Shown here: positions 8,560 to 16,683 of the stretch, piece after piece
How positions within the stretch are numbered: the first letter of the stretch is position 1
How the letters are laid out: each line of letters starts with the position of its first letter
NCBI GenBank assembly: GCA_015039365.1
Contig: WION01000637.1
Span: forward strand, 1-26,559
Direction of reading: 5' to 3'
Length of the DNA: 26,559 nt
Source: Amanita rubescens
Lineage: Eukaryota; Basidiomycota; Agaricomycetes; Agaricales; Amanitaceae
The notes under the pieces: generated by a model
The model's input: only the letters and a program-made list of their open reading frames with translations
What the model was told of the DNA's origin: nothing
The model's database searches: none
Translations under genes and position numbers: made by a program

Positions 8560-9430
8560 TGGATTCATAGAGCAAATAAAGTCACTTACATCAGCAAACC
8601 CAGGGGAGCACTTCAGGCATTCTGGATCACTCTGGAGTGTTCCTGAGTGCCTGGAGCAGCCTGGAGTGGCCCCCAGGTTCCACTGATGCAAGGCAAAATT
8701 GGCCTTGGACATGCCACATGAAGCAATGGCCCACATCACCAAGTCCTGCTAGGGATGAACATGCTCTCATCCTGTGTGACCTCACCTGGCATCCATGACC
8801 AGAACACCTGGAGGGTCCTCAGTGCCTTCTGGACCCCTCCAATTACAGCATCCAGTTCATCTGGAGTGATCTGGTTGGGTGGTTGAATGTCTAAAACTGG
8901 TGGATGGATGTGTGTTTCAGATGCTGGTTTCTCCATAGATGGCCCTGGCCCTGGAGAAGTTCCCCTAAGAAGTGGCAAGGGTGCACCTTTGCTTTGCTTT
9001 CTTGCATCTAGGACATTCCCCTGGCCACTCACATTGAAAAGGAGATGTCATGATTTGATATCTTTTGCACTAATAATGAAGTTTATAACCATGAATAAGT
9101 ATGCAAAGGACTTACCTGTGGCTTTCCTATCCTGTGGCACTCCAGGACCTTGAGCCTTTAAATATTGCTGGCAGGATGAACATAGGTTCAACCTGACTTA
9201 GATCATTGAAGAGCACCATTGTTCTGTCCTAGACACCAGAAATGAGAGACCAAGATCAAGGTGGAAAGTTCAATGAAAATCACTTTTAGACTATTGGCTC
9301 TGTCCAACCATTCCTGCTCTTCTAAACCGCTATCTTTTGCAGATCCTTTCATGAGATCTGCCAGCTTGATGACACTGTGGTAGAAATGTTCCTTGGTCAC
9401 TTCCTAAAGCTGGTTAGACATCTAGACCTA
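8560..9430 (-). pseudogene. possible unrecognised minus-strand gene with introns
   Basis: Minus-strand segments look coding: EHFYHSVIKLADLMKGSAKD with EEQEWLDRANSLK (9400-9260), a short CSSCQQYLKAQG piece (about 9180-9140), then GNVLDARKQSKGAPLPLL and PDELDAVIGGVQKALRTL (9032-8800) and a Cys-containing piece with ECLKC (8640-8600). Donor-like GTAAGT sites occur at 9115 and 8589 on the minus strand, placed at the ends of such segments. I do not recognise the protein and cannot join the exons with certainty. It may be a host-derived or repeat-borne gene. A chance set of open stretches is possible. Confidence 0.3.
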
Positions 9431-9902
9431 GATGTTGAAGGACTGAATGTAATGCAACAAGCATGAGTGCACCTGAGCAGATTGTATGGTGGTTAGGAGC
9501 TAACAGTGGGTTAATTTCCCACACCTGTTAAGTTGGTTACTTAGCCAGGGTGACATTGAGTCACCCTGGGCAGTTAGCCAGTATTCAGGGTGTGCAGCAC
9601 ACTTTCAATAATTATTGAAATTATATAGAGCAATTTTGCACCGTCCAGTTTTCCACACCTAAAAATGAGGCATTACCATTTCTGGAAAGTGGTGGAGATG
9701 TTTGTACATGTTTATAACATGGGAATTTGATCACAACTTAGGAACAAGGGCATAGTTACGTTATTTGTGTTACAATCATGTACTAATATTACACTTATAG
9801 ACTATAGTTTACTTTGTGTGGAAATCTTTCTCACGCTGTTACCACCACCACCTCTCCACAGAAAGACCAGCCCAGACACATCTAACAACCCCATGACCGT
9901 AC
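9431..9902. other. non-coding stretch with two palindromes
   Basis: It holds a perfect 10 bp hairpin, CCAGGGTGAC (9545-9554), loop ATTGA, GTCACCCTGG (9560-9569). It also holds an 18 bp perfect palindrome, TTTCAATAATTATTGAAA (9603-9620), and the inverted copy of the dispersed repeat at about 9648-9715. No gene is seen. Confidence 0.5.
9648..9715 (-). repeat. inverted copy of the repeat at 5278-5488
   Basis: The reverse complement contains AACATGTACAAAC, CACTTTCCAGAAATGG and GTGTGGAAAACTGGAC, aligning with the two copies at 5278-5371 and 5387-5488. Similarity seems limited to about 70 bp. Confidence 0.6.
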
Positions 9903-10076
9903 AAGGATGCCCAGTGACAAGGGCATTCCCAAGACTCACATGAGAGTCAATTTCACCACCATCACTGACAATCCAACAGCAACAAAGACAAACCAGATCC
10001 TCACACTTCTTGGGTGCATGGATGCGATGCTGCACACTCTGCAGCTCTCCCCTACCTTTGAGAACCAGCCTAAAGA

Positions 10077-10453
10077 TGTTAAAAATGTGCAAAGTGTTGA
10101 TGCAACTCACTACAAATGTTGTAGTAGTTGTCTAGCCCTCTGATAGACTCAATACACACTTTAGACGTTCACAAATGCGGTCTATAACAATTGATAGCAG
10201 TGATATTAAGTCTATATCCAAGTGTAGGTACTGTAGTTCCCTACATGTAAGGAAACCTGGCCTGTTTGGTTCTATTTACTACCTATCCCATCAGGCGTGA
10301 GTTTAGGTGTCCACTATATCGCGTTTTGTCCACAGACACAACTGCTACACCTATAAACTAGCTCATTATACACAAAATAAAGAATATAGTATTGTAACAC
10401 TAAATATAAAGCATTTGAGTGATATCTGATGTTTAATCACTCAATATTCAACA
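10077..10453 (-). repeat. solo LTR of the Copia family, copy 2 (377 bp)
   Basis: Starts TGTTAAAAATG and ends ATTCAACA on the plus strand. It is flanked by the perfect 5 bp duplication AAAGA (10072-10076 and 10454-10458). It has no internal region, so it is a solo LTR left by LTR-LTR recombination. It sits inside the LINE-like ORF. Confidence 0.95.
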
Positions 10454-10880
10454 AAAGATGCCCTGCAAGCGGTTCAAGGCAGCAGCATGCTGGCCTCCCA
10501 AGGCTCTCTGGAGCTGAAGGATTTGGCTAAGCAGGGGCAGGTCATGAACGCTAAACTAGGGGTGTTACAGGCTTATGTACATTCAGAAGACACCCAGAAC
10601 CTATGCAGCCATTGCACCAGAGACAATACCCTGTCCACCCAAAGCCCCCCAGGAACCCCTCATGAGGGCTCATTTAGTTCTGGTACCTCAGGTACCATTT
10701 GACATAGAAACTTTTGATGACAATGATATGTGTCGCACCCTGAATGAAGCACTGGGCAGTCCAACCACAGCCCCTTCCTTCCATAGCTGGTGGCAAAATA
10801 CCATTGCCCCTGGTGCTGTCCACTGTCTGGCTGTCAGCAGTAAACAGGACAGCAAAGGGGAACCTAGTCCTAATTGGCAG

Positions 10881-10888
10881 CCCAGGAG
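10881..10888 (+). repeat. 8 bp target site duplication, left (CCCAGGAG)
   Basis: Exact match to 13533-13540 across the 2.64 kb hAT-like element. Confidence 0.9.
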
Positions 10889-11197
10889 TAGGCTTTCCAA
10901 GTTAGGTTAAGTTAAGTCATGCAGCCCTAACACCCATGACTGTGACTGAACTGGTTGCAGGATTTCTTTAATTTACCACAACCACAACTGCGATCAACAT
11001 GACTGGTCATGTTTGGTCATGAGCCAGGGGTCGGCAGTCATGGCTGGTCATGACCAGTTATGTGTGACCAGTCATGACAGGTCACAACTGGTTATGATGT
11101 GTCACTTCTGCCAATACTGATGCTGTGATCAGAGTATTTTTTATTTTTTTATGTACCATTTCAATCAAGGGGGGCTGGCCTGAGATGCTGAGACCCA

Positions 11198-11260
11198 GGG
11201 TTGGGGTGGGGGGGTACCTGCTGGCGGCTTAAAAAAAAATTCCCAGTCATCTATTTTAGG
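11198..11260 (+). repeat. left member of a direct repeat flanking the hAT cargo gene
   Basis: G-run block GGGTTGGGGTGGGGGGG, about 12 other bases, GGCTTAAAAAAAAATTCCC, AGTC and TTTTAGG. The block at 12701-12772 has the same order: G-runs, GCTTAAAAAAAATCC, GGTC, TTTTTAGTGG. The G-runs could form a G-quadruplex. Confidence 0.5.
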
Positions 11261-11382
11261 TACTTTAGAGACATTGACAGCATGCTTCATGATGTCCATA
11301 GCGACCTGATGAAGCATGGGGATGCCAATTTTTGCTGCTTCTTGCTCTGTACTTGCTATAGTATTGTATCTGCGAACTAATC

Positions 11383-12593
11383 ATGGCTCCAAAAGGAAAG
11401 GTATGGTTGCTATCATAAAATATAGCCCCAGAAATAGATAAGATTGATGGACAATGAACTTAGAAGGTAGTTTATGAAGAAGATTTCTGTGTCAAATGCT
11501 CAGAGTGCCATGAAATGATTCAGGTAGGCTGGGCTGGCCCACCTGGTATCATCCAACATCAGGGGAAGAAATGATGTCAGGCTACAACAAAAGCAAAGGC
11601 TGCACTATTCTCGCTGGGTTTCTCCAGGAAGAACCACCAGTCAAGTCAGGGGAATGGAGCACCACTAGCCCCATCTGGGATCGGCAATCTACCAGGAACA
11701 CGTCAGATGATTATTACTACAATTGATCCAAACAAGAACGTACAATTGTCATGTTCATGCCACCCAGATGCAGCCCGGTTGCTGGCAAAGTTGCACAATG
11801 TGGCCCAGCAACTCCCAAGCACTGATTGTGAAGCACTCGGGGCTATGAATGAACTTGTGGACTTCATGGGCCATCCAACACACCTTGTCAGCCTTGACAC
11901 TCCAACCGATGATGTCTGGGAACTCACCAACCCAATTCTCAATCAGGCGTTGGGATTTGGGTGGTCACCAGCCAAATTACAGACACTTGTTGAACAGAAT
12001 AGTGTTGGTACAATGGGATTATGCAATTTCATAGAATACTTACTCATTGAGAAGCACTCATACTTGCTTTTCCGACTTTTAGCCCCAGGAACATTGTTCC
12101 TGATTCAGAACAAGCTCATGGGCATCCTGAGCTTGAAGATAGTTCAGGTGAAACTGAAGATGAACCCATTCAATTGGACACCACCGGTCAGAATCAGACA
12201 TGGCGCAGGACAGAACAATTGCAGGGGGAAGTGCTGCTACTGGTGCCACCCCTGCTCCTCCAACTCACGTCACTGGAAATTGGGAATTAATATGTCTCTT
12301 GACAAGAAACCTCAAGTCTTCAGTCAACAGGCAACCTGGATGCCTTTGTCCTGGATGCTGCACCTACATGAAGTGGACGACTGAGGCGGATTCAGGACAT
12401 GGCCTGGGTACATGCCTGCATTTGCGGCTCTGTCGTAAGTGAAGAAGAGATCAAAGAAAGCTCTGCCATGATTGAATGCGCACACTGTGGGTGTGAAACT
12501 AGGTATTTTCATCTTCATTGCACTGATCTTGAGTATGCACCAAAAAATTGGCATTGTGACAATCATAAATCATACAAACGTACTAGAAAATAG
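11383..12593 (+). pseudogene. hAT-borne gene with N-terminal C2HC finger and C-terminal PHD-like finger
   Basis: Exon 1 (11383-11400) gives MAPKGK. A 63 nt intron (11401-11463) is followed by VVYEEDFCVKCSECHEMIQV and GWAGPPGIIQHQGKK, a C-x2-C...H-x4-C finger reminiscent of BED-type DNA-binding domains; its last Cys (11575) comes directly after an in-frame TGA (11572-11574). The middle, 11707-12060, is helical (HPDAARLLAKLHNVAQQLPS and CEALGAMNELVDFMG). After frameshifts comes APPTHVTGNWELICLLTRNL (about 12250). The C-terminus (12399-12593) reads CICG, then CAHC, FHLHC and WHCDNH, a C4HC2H variant of the PHD finger with His in place of the last Cys. PHD fingers read histone tails. No DDE catalytic core is visible, so this is cargo or an accessory protein, not the transposase. 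One or two stops and two or more frameshifts break it. Confidence 0.6.
11401..11463 (+). other. spliceosomal intron (63 nt)
   Basis: GTATGG donor directly after the sixth codon and AACTTAG acceptor. Removal joins MAPKGK in phase 0 to KVVYEEDFC, placing a start codon in front of the zinc finger. Confidence 0.55.
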
Positions 12594-12700
12594 CTAGTTA
12601 CATATTTATTGTACGTATGTCTATCTCAAATTACGAAAACAAGTTTCTTGAGAGTTTCCTTTTATGTATGTTGGAACTTAGTTGGGTATGTTTTTTCCAC

Positions 12701-12772
12701 GGGGAGGGGGGAGGGTGGTTGCATGTTGCTTAAAAAAAATCCTACCCTGGTCGATTTTTAGTGGACCAATCC
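12701..12772 (+). repeat. right member of a direct repeat flanking the hAT cargo gene
   Basis: See 11198-11260. It lies about 110 bp after the stop of the cargo gene, in the same orientation as the left member. Confidence 0.5.
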
Positions 12773-12808
12773 CCCCTTGATTTCAATCTTCAAAAAAATG
12801 GGAAAATA

Positions 12809-13184
12809 TGTTAAAAATGCGCCAAGTGTTGTTGCAACTCACTACAAATGTTGTAGTAGTTGTGTAACCCTCTGATAGACTTAATACACACTGTAGACGT
12901 TCACAAATGCAGTCTATAACAGTTGGTAGCAGTTATATCAAGTCTATATCCAAATGTAGGTACTGTAGTTCCTACATGTAAGGAAACCTGGCCTGTTTGG
13001 TTCTATTTACTACCTATCCCACCAGGTGTGAGTTTAGGTGTCCACTATATCATGTTTTGTCCGCAGACACAACTGCTACACCTATAAACCAACTTATTAT
13101 ACACAAAACAAAGAGTGTAGTATAGTAACATTAAATATAAAGGATTTGAGCTATATCTGATGTTTAATCACTCAATATTCAACA
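12809..13184 (-). repeat. solo LTR of the Copia family, copy 3 (376 bp)
   Basis: Starts TGTTAAAAATGCGCC and ends ATTCAACA. It is flanked by the perfect 5 bp duplication AAATA (12804-12808 and 13185-13189). It inserted into the hAT element and is therefore younger than it. Confidence 0.95.
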
Positions 13185-13340
13185 AAATACTCTGCCCATC
13201 CTAATGCTGTGATAGGCAGAGTATTTTTCCACCTTTATTGTGGATTATCCCAAAATATCACTGTCCCAATCTTCAAAAGAATAGGAAATACTCCACCAAT
13301 CAACACTACAATCAGTGGAGTATTTTTATGTCCCAATGAT
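13185..13340. other. two hairpins in the right part of the hAT element
   Basis: AAATACTCTGCC (13185-13196) pairs with GGCAGAGTATTT (about 13214-13225). AAATACTCCAC (about 13286-13296) pairs with GTGGAGTATTT (about 13315-13325). Both end in a T-run. A related CTGTGATCAGAGTATTTTTT stretch lies in the left subterminal part near 11122-11141. Confidence 0.55.
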
Positions 13341-13532
13341 AGGGTTATTACACTATATTCTAAGGGTTACAGGCATTTTTGGTGGGGTGGATGTATCAAA
13401 GTCATCTGGACCCTGAAATGACCAGTCATGGAGATAGACCAATTTTGTATGACCATGACTGGAACGTTGTTCAACAAAGTGCGACCATGACTGCAGTCAT
13501 GGTTGGTCATGTGACCTAACTTAGAAAGACTA

Positions 13533-13540
13533 CCCAGGAG
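13533..13540 (+). repeat. 8 bp target site duplication, right (CCCAGGAG)
   Basis: Exact match to 10881-10888. The open frame of the interrupted ORF continues through one copy of it. Confidence 0.9.
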
Positions 13541-13965
13541 TCACAAATCAACAGCTCAATGATGCTCTGCCCTATATCCAACCAGTCTTCACAGACACAG
13601 GTTTCCCTGTTGAGGCCTTTGCAGGTGTTTGATGGAGGCACATATGCATAAATGGGGTTCCAACCCCTGAGAAAGGCCCTGTATACATGCTGGGTGATAT
13701 AGTGGCCCAGCTGACCCAAAACAACAAGTGGTCAAACCAACTCCACATGCCCATACAGCCAGCCCTATTGGATTTGCCCCCCATCCAAAATTGAACCAGG
13801 TCGCAGGTCCACAGTGGTCCTGATGTTTGAGGATGATGATGGCAAAGCCCAACAGGAGGTCCTTAGACAAAAGAAGGCATTCCTCTTTGGCAAAACCTGC
13901 ACCATGCATGCATGCATGGACAGAGAAGAAGCCAATGAGGAACACACAGAAAGGGACTCTCCTTA

Positions 13966-14820
13966 GTCATTGCTCCAGTTAGTACATCAATGATGATGCT
14001 CACTCAAAGAATTTTAAAGAGCACATCTGGGCTTACAACTGCACATTTGCTTTTACTTCCCTTAGGGTTATAACCCAAATGTGTTTTGCTGCTTATTGCC
14101 TTCATAACAGGGTGGCTGAGTTTTTTTGCCTCCTTCATGGTGGTTGGCTTTTCAACCAGTGGTTGGTTGACATGTATGCATCACTCAACCAGAACAGGCT
14201 ATTGTGGTTGTGCTTAAACCAAACTAAACTTTGGGTGCAACAGATGGCGATGTCAATCTTGCAGATTTAGGCCAGCATGTTTTTCCTCCCTTTTTTTTTT
14301 TTTTTTTAATAGAAAGGTGATTCCAATTGGGCAAGATGTAAACTAATACAAGAGGGGCAATATGACACAAGGCACTTAATGGGATAACGTGTGCCCCAGG
14401 GTGCATGTGTTAAAGTATTTAGTAGAAAAGGTTTGCAGTGGTTAACAAAAAGGAAAAAGAGATGTACAAATTGTAGCTATTTTTCCTAACAAAGTAAATC
14501 AGTGTACATCCTGAGGGACATGCTCAAAAGAGAATTGCTATGGTAGCAGGCTCTAATAAACTTAGTGGTTGGTCAAAGTTGGCACTGATGCCAAATTGGT
14601 ATTGTTGGCATCTCATTTTGGAGCAACACCAACATTGGTGATTTCGGTGTGGGGTTTCAGATATGGTCAAGGCTGTATGGTATTCTTGTTGAGGTGAGAA
14701 ACACTTGGAGTGATGTAGTTGACATTGATGGCATCAATGGGTAGAACCACCAGTGTTGTTTTTTCAAGAAGTGCAAGCAAGGGCTTCAGGGTTGCTGAGG
14801 GACAGCTGTGTGGGCTCCTC
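13966..14820. other. no gene recognised
   Basis: It contains a run of about 18 T at 14290-14307 (a poly-A on the minus strand, possibly the tail of a retroposed sequence) and short inverted TGGTTG/CAACCA motifs at 14140-14195. Nothing coding is convincing. Confidence 0.4.
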
Positions 14821-14827
14821 AACCATT

Positions 14828-15570
14828 TCAATGGTTGTCATGGGTAAGGGAGGCAAGGAGGGGGTAATGGAGCATAGTAGCCAGAGGCTGTGAGGGGTTA
14901 TTCAAAAGCTTGGCTGCTTTCTTTGCCTTTTGCTTCTGTGATCGGGTTAGTGGTTCCACTTCAGTGGCAGTGGTAGTCGCTGCAGCAGATGTAGCATCAT
15001 CATTGACAACAGGCACCATCAATGTGGGAGGGGAAAAAGTCATCAAGATAGGGGGGAGAGTAGGTAAGGGAGGGAGGGAGGGAGGGAGGGAGGGGATTGG
15101 GGCCTTAACCTTCCTCAAATTCTTTGGTCTGTTTGATGGACAGTCACACGAAGTCAAGAGTGTGATTTCATGTATCAAGGGTACAGATTTCCCACAGTCA
15201 TAAAGATTGGCTATGGGGTAGGGGAGCAAGTTGGTCAAGCATTTGAGGCAGGACTTCGAGAAGCTATAAAAGTGAGGTAGACGGCATCTGTGTCAGGCAA
15301 GTCTGGGGTGCAAGTGATGTCACAGCCGTCAAGGCACCATTTGTGGATCCATATGGTGGTTTTGGAAGCAACCACAAGGCTAACAGACAGGGCAATTTGG
15401 ACCCAGTCAGGATGATTAAGCATTTGATATTGGGGGTTTCGATGGCATGTTGACAAAATGGAGTGTTAAGCGTGATGAGCACTTTGGACGTGCTCAAGAG
15501 GTTGTCAAGCATGGTCTGCAAGATTGTTCTTCCCTCATCATATATTATAGGTGGCCCTTGCCACATGCAG
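14828..15570 (-). pseudogene. unrecognised minus-strand coding-like sequence
   Basis: Minus-strand open stretches run 15566-15264 and 15456-15235 in two frames (including STSKVLITLNTPFCQHAIE and IWIHKWCLDGCDITC), then 15238-14828. The last contains a Pro/Ser/Leu repeat encoded by a GGGA microsatellite, then a Thr/Ala-rich part and a basic QKQKAKKAAKLL segment. Codon-like structure changes frame near 15420. I cannot assign it. The poly-A-like run at 14307-14290 on the same strand would fit a retroposed tail. It could also be chance. Confidence 0.25.
15067..15094 (+). repeat. GGGA microsatellite
   Basis: About seven uninterrupted GGGA units on the plus strand, encoding a Ser/Leu/Pro run on the minus strand. 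Confidence 0.95.
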
Positions 15571-15619
15571 CAACAATTCCAAGACTCAATGACTATTGCT
15601 TGCTTCTTTCAGAAGGTTG

Positions 15620-16508
15620 ATTTATTGTAATGACTAATCCAAAATGGCCTGAAATTACAAGGGAACTGCGACCAGGTGAAAGAAACACCATATGATTGCC
15701 CTGACTTGATTGCTTGGGTTTTCCACTTGAAGAAGAAGGCTATCTTGCATGATATCATAACCAATGGCATCATGGGCAAAGTTGCTGCAACTGTCAAGGC
15801 ATGCATGGTGCATGGGCCATGCAGTATTGCAAACCCAAGAGCACCTTGCATTGGAAAATGCACAAACTGATAACCTACTTGAATATGAAGATGGATGTAC
15901 CCATGCTATAAGTGCCCTAACGATGGCCAAGCATATGAAGCTCCAGGTTACATGGTTGACGACAACTCTTGGCTGGTCCCTTATTGTCCATACCTGTCTG
16001 CAAAGTATGATTGCCATATCAATGTGGAGTGTGCTGTCTCCCTTGGCAGTTTGTGGTATGTATGATAAATGCAAAATTCCAAGTCTATCTGACTTACTTT
16101 GCCAATTATACAGCTATGCATTCAAGTATATGCAAAAAGGCTGTGATATGGCAACATTTGAGCTACAACAGCACATGATTGGTCACTGAATGTTGTTCGC
16201 TTGCAGGTTCACCTTCCTGGACAACATGTGGTTGTATTTAACCCAGAAGACAGCATTCAAACAGTAATGGACAGGGCCTGCAGGGGCTGAGAAGACCACT
16301 CTTAAAGCCTTCTTCACTGCAAATGCTGATCTTGGGCTTCTTGGGCAAGAAGAGGCAATGAAATACACTGATGAAAAAGCTTTGCATTAGGGTGGATGGA
16401 TATTCTTTGTCACACCCACAAGTGGTGAAAGGTTCTATCTACCTCTGAACATTGCTTACTGTTGTGAAGGGACCAAAATCCCTTGGTGACTTGCAAACTT
16501 ACAGAGGG
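15620..16508 (+). pseudogene. Helitron Rep/helicase protein fragment
   Basis: Pieces in shifting frames follow the Helitron helicase-like N-domain in order: MTNPKWPEITRELRPGERN (near 15631), DCPDLIAWVFHLKKKAIL, KACMVHGPCSIANPRAPC, then WLVPYCPYLSAKYDCHINVE (about 15970), YSYAFKYMQKGCDMATFEL, RLQVHLPGQHVVVFNPEDSI, KTTLKAFFTANADLGLL, GERFYL and finally LLTVVKGPKSLGDLQTYRG, which stops at the LTR border at 16509. The family encodes rolling-circle transposition proteins. The stretch that should hold the HUH catalytic motif, between GKVAA and ACMVHGPC, is missing here. Neither the SF1 helicase domain nor Helitron ends (TC...CTAGT) are seen. It is heavily frameshifted and non-functional. Confidence 0.85.
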
Positions 16509-16683
16509 TGTTAAAAATGCGCCAAGTGTTGTTGCAACTGACTACAAATGTTGTAGTAGTTGTCTAGCCCTCTGATAGACTCAATACACGCTTTAGACGT
16601 TCACAAATGCGGTCTATAACAATTGATAGCAGTGATATTAAGTCTATATCCAAGTGTAGGTACTGTAGTTCCCTACATGTAAG
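16509..16683 (-). repeat. inverted 175 bp LTR fragment at the left end of the Copia element
   Basis: The sequence from TGTTAAAAATGCGCC to ACATGTAAG is, by eye, an exact reverse complement of the last 175 bp of the 3' LTR (20292-20466). It shares variants not seen together in other copies, such as ACTGACTAC and AACAATTGATAGC. At 16684 it switches abruptly to in-frame protease coding. Its left neighbour (GAGGG) does not match the bases after the 3' LTR (GGTTT), so there is no target duplication. Confidence 0.9.

Larger units (their letters stand above)
10889..13532. mobile_element. hAT-like DNA transposon (2.64 kb) carrying a zinc-finger gene
   Basis: The left terminus reads TAGGCTTTCCAAGTTAGGT. 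The right terminus, reverse-complemented, reads TAGTCTTTCTAAGTTAGGT (17 of 19 matches). The perfect 8 bp duplication CCCAGGAG flanks it (10881-10888 and 13533-13540). Subterminal regions are filled with GGTCATGACC/TGGTCATG motifs in both orientations (10985-11100 and 13415-13512), typical transposase-binding arrays. Removing it restores the interrupted LINE-like ORF. It contains a later solo LTR (12809-13184), so the pre-LTR length was 2263 bp. No hAT transposase was found inside, but a zinc-finger/PHD-like gene was (11383-12593). Confidence 0.9.
9907..13965 (+). pseudogene. LINE ORF1-like (N-terminal) protein, split by two insertions
   Basis: Three coding pieces belong together: 9907-10076, 10454-10888 and 13533-13965. 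Removing the solo LTR at 10077-10453 joins the peptide ENQPKD to ALQAVQGSSM in frame. Removing the hAT at 10889-13532 joins AKGNLVLIGSPG to VTNQQLNDALPYIQPV in frame. Other recognisable parts are TYAAIAPETI, DNDMCRTLNEALGS, VPTPEKGPVYMLGDIVAQL and RRSTVVLMFEDDDGKAQQEV followed by FLFGKTCTMHACM. The sequence order (YA-A-A motif, lN-AL, GNLV, then D-DG before FG) is how I recall the N-terminal ORF of Tad/jockey-like non-LTR elements of Agaricomycetes. No endonuclease or RT follows. Frameshifts near 10590 and 10810 and several stops break it. Confidence 0.55.

Noticed and set aside
13516..13947. Overlapping minus-strand open frames
   Set aside because: They mirror the plus-strand LINE-like ORF, whose motifs are recognisable; the minus peptides are not.
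15655..16074. 139-codon minus-strand open frame
   Set aside because: It is antisense to Helitron blocks that match the family in order on the plus strand.
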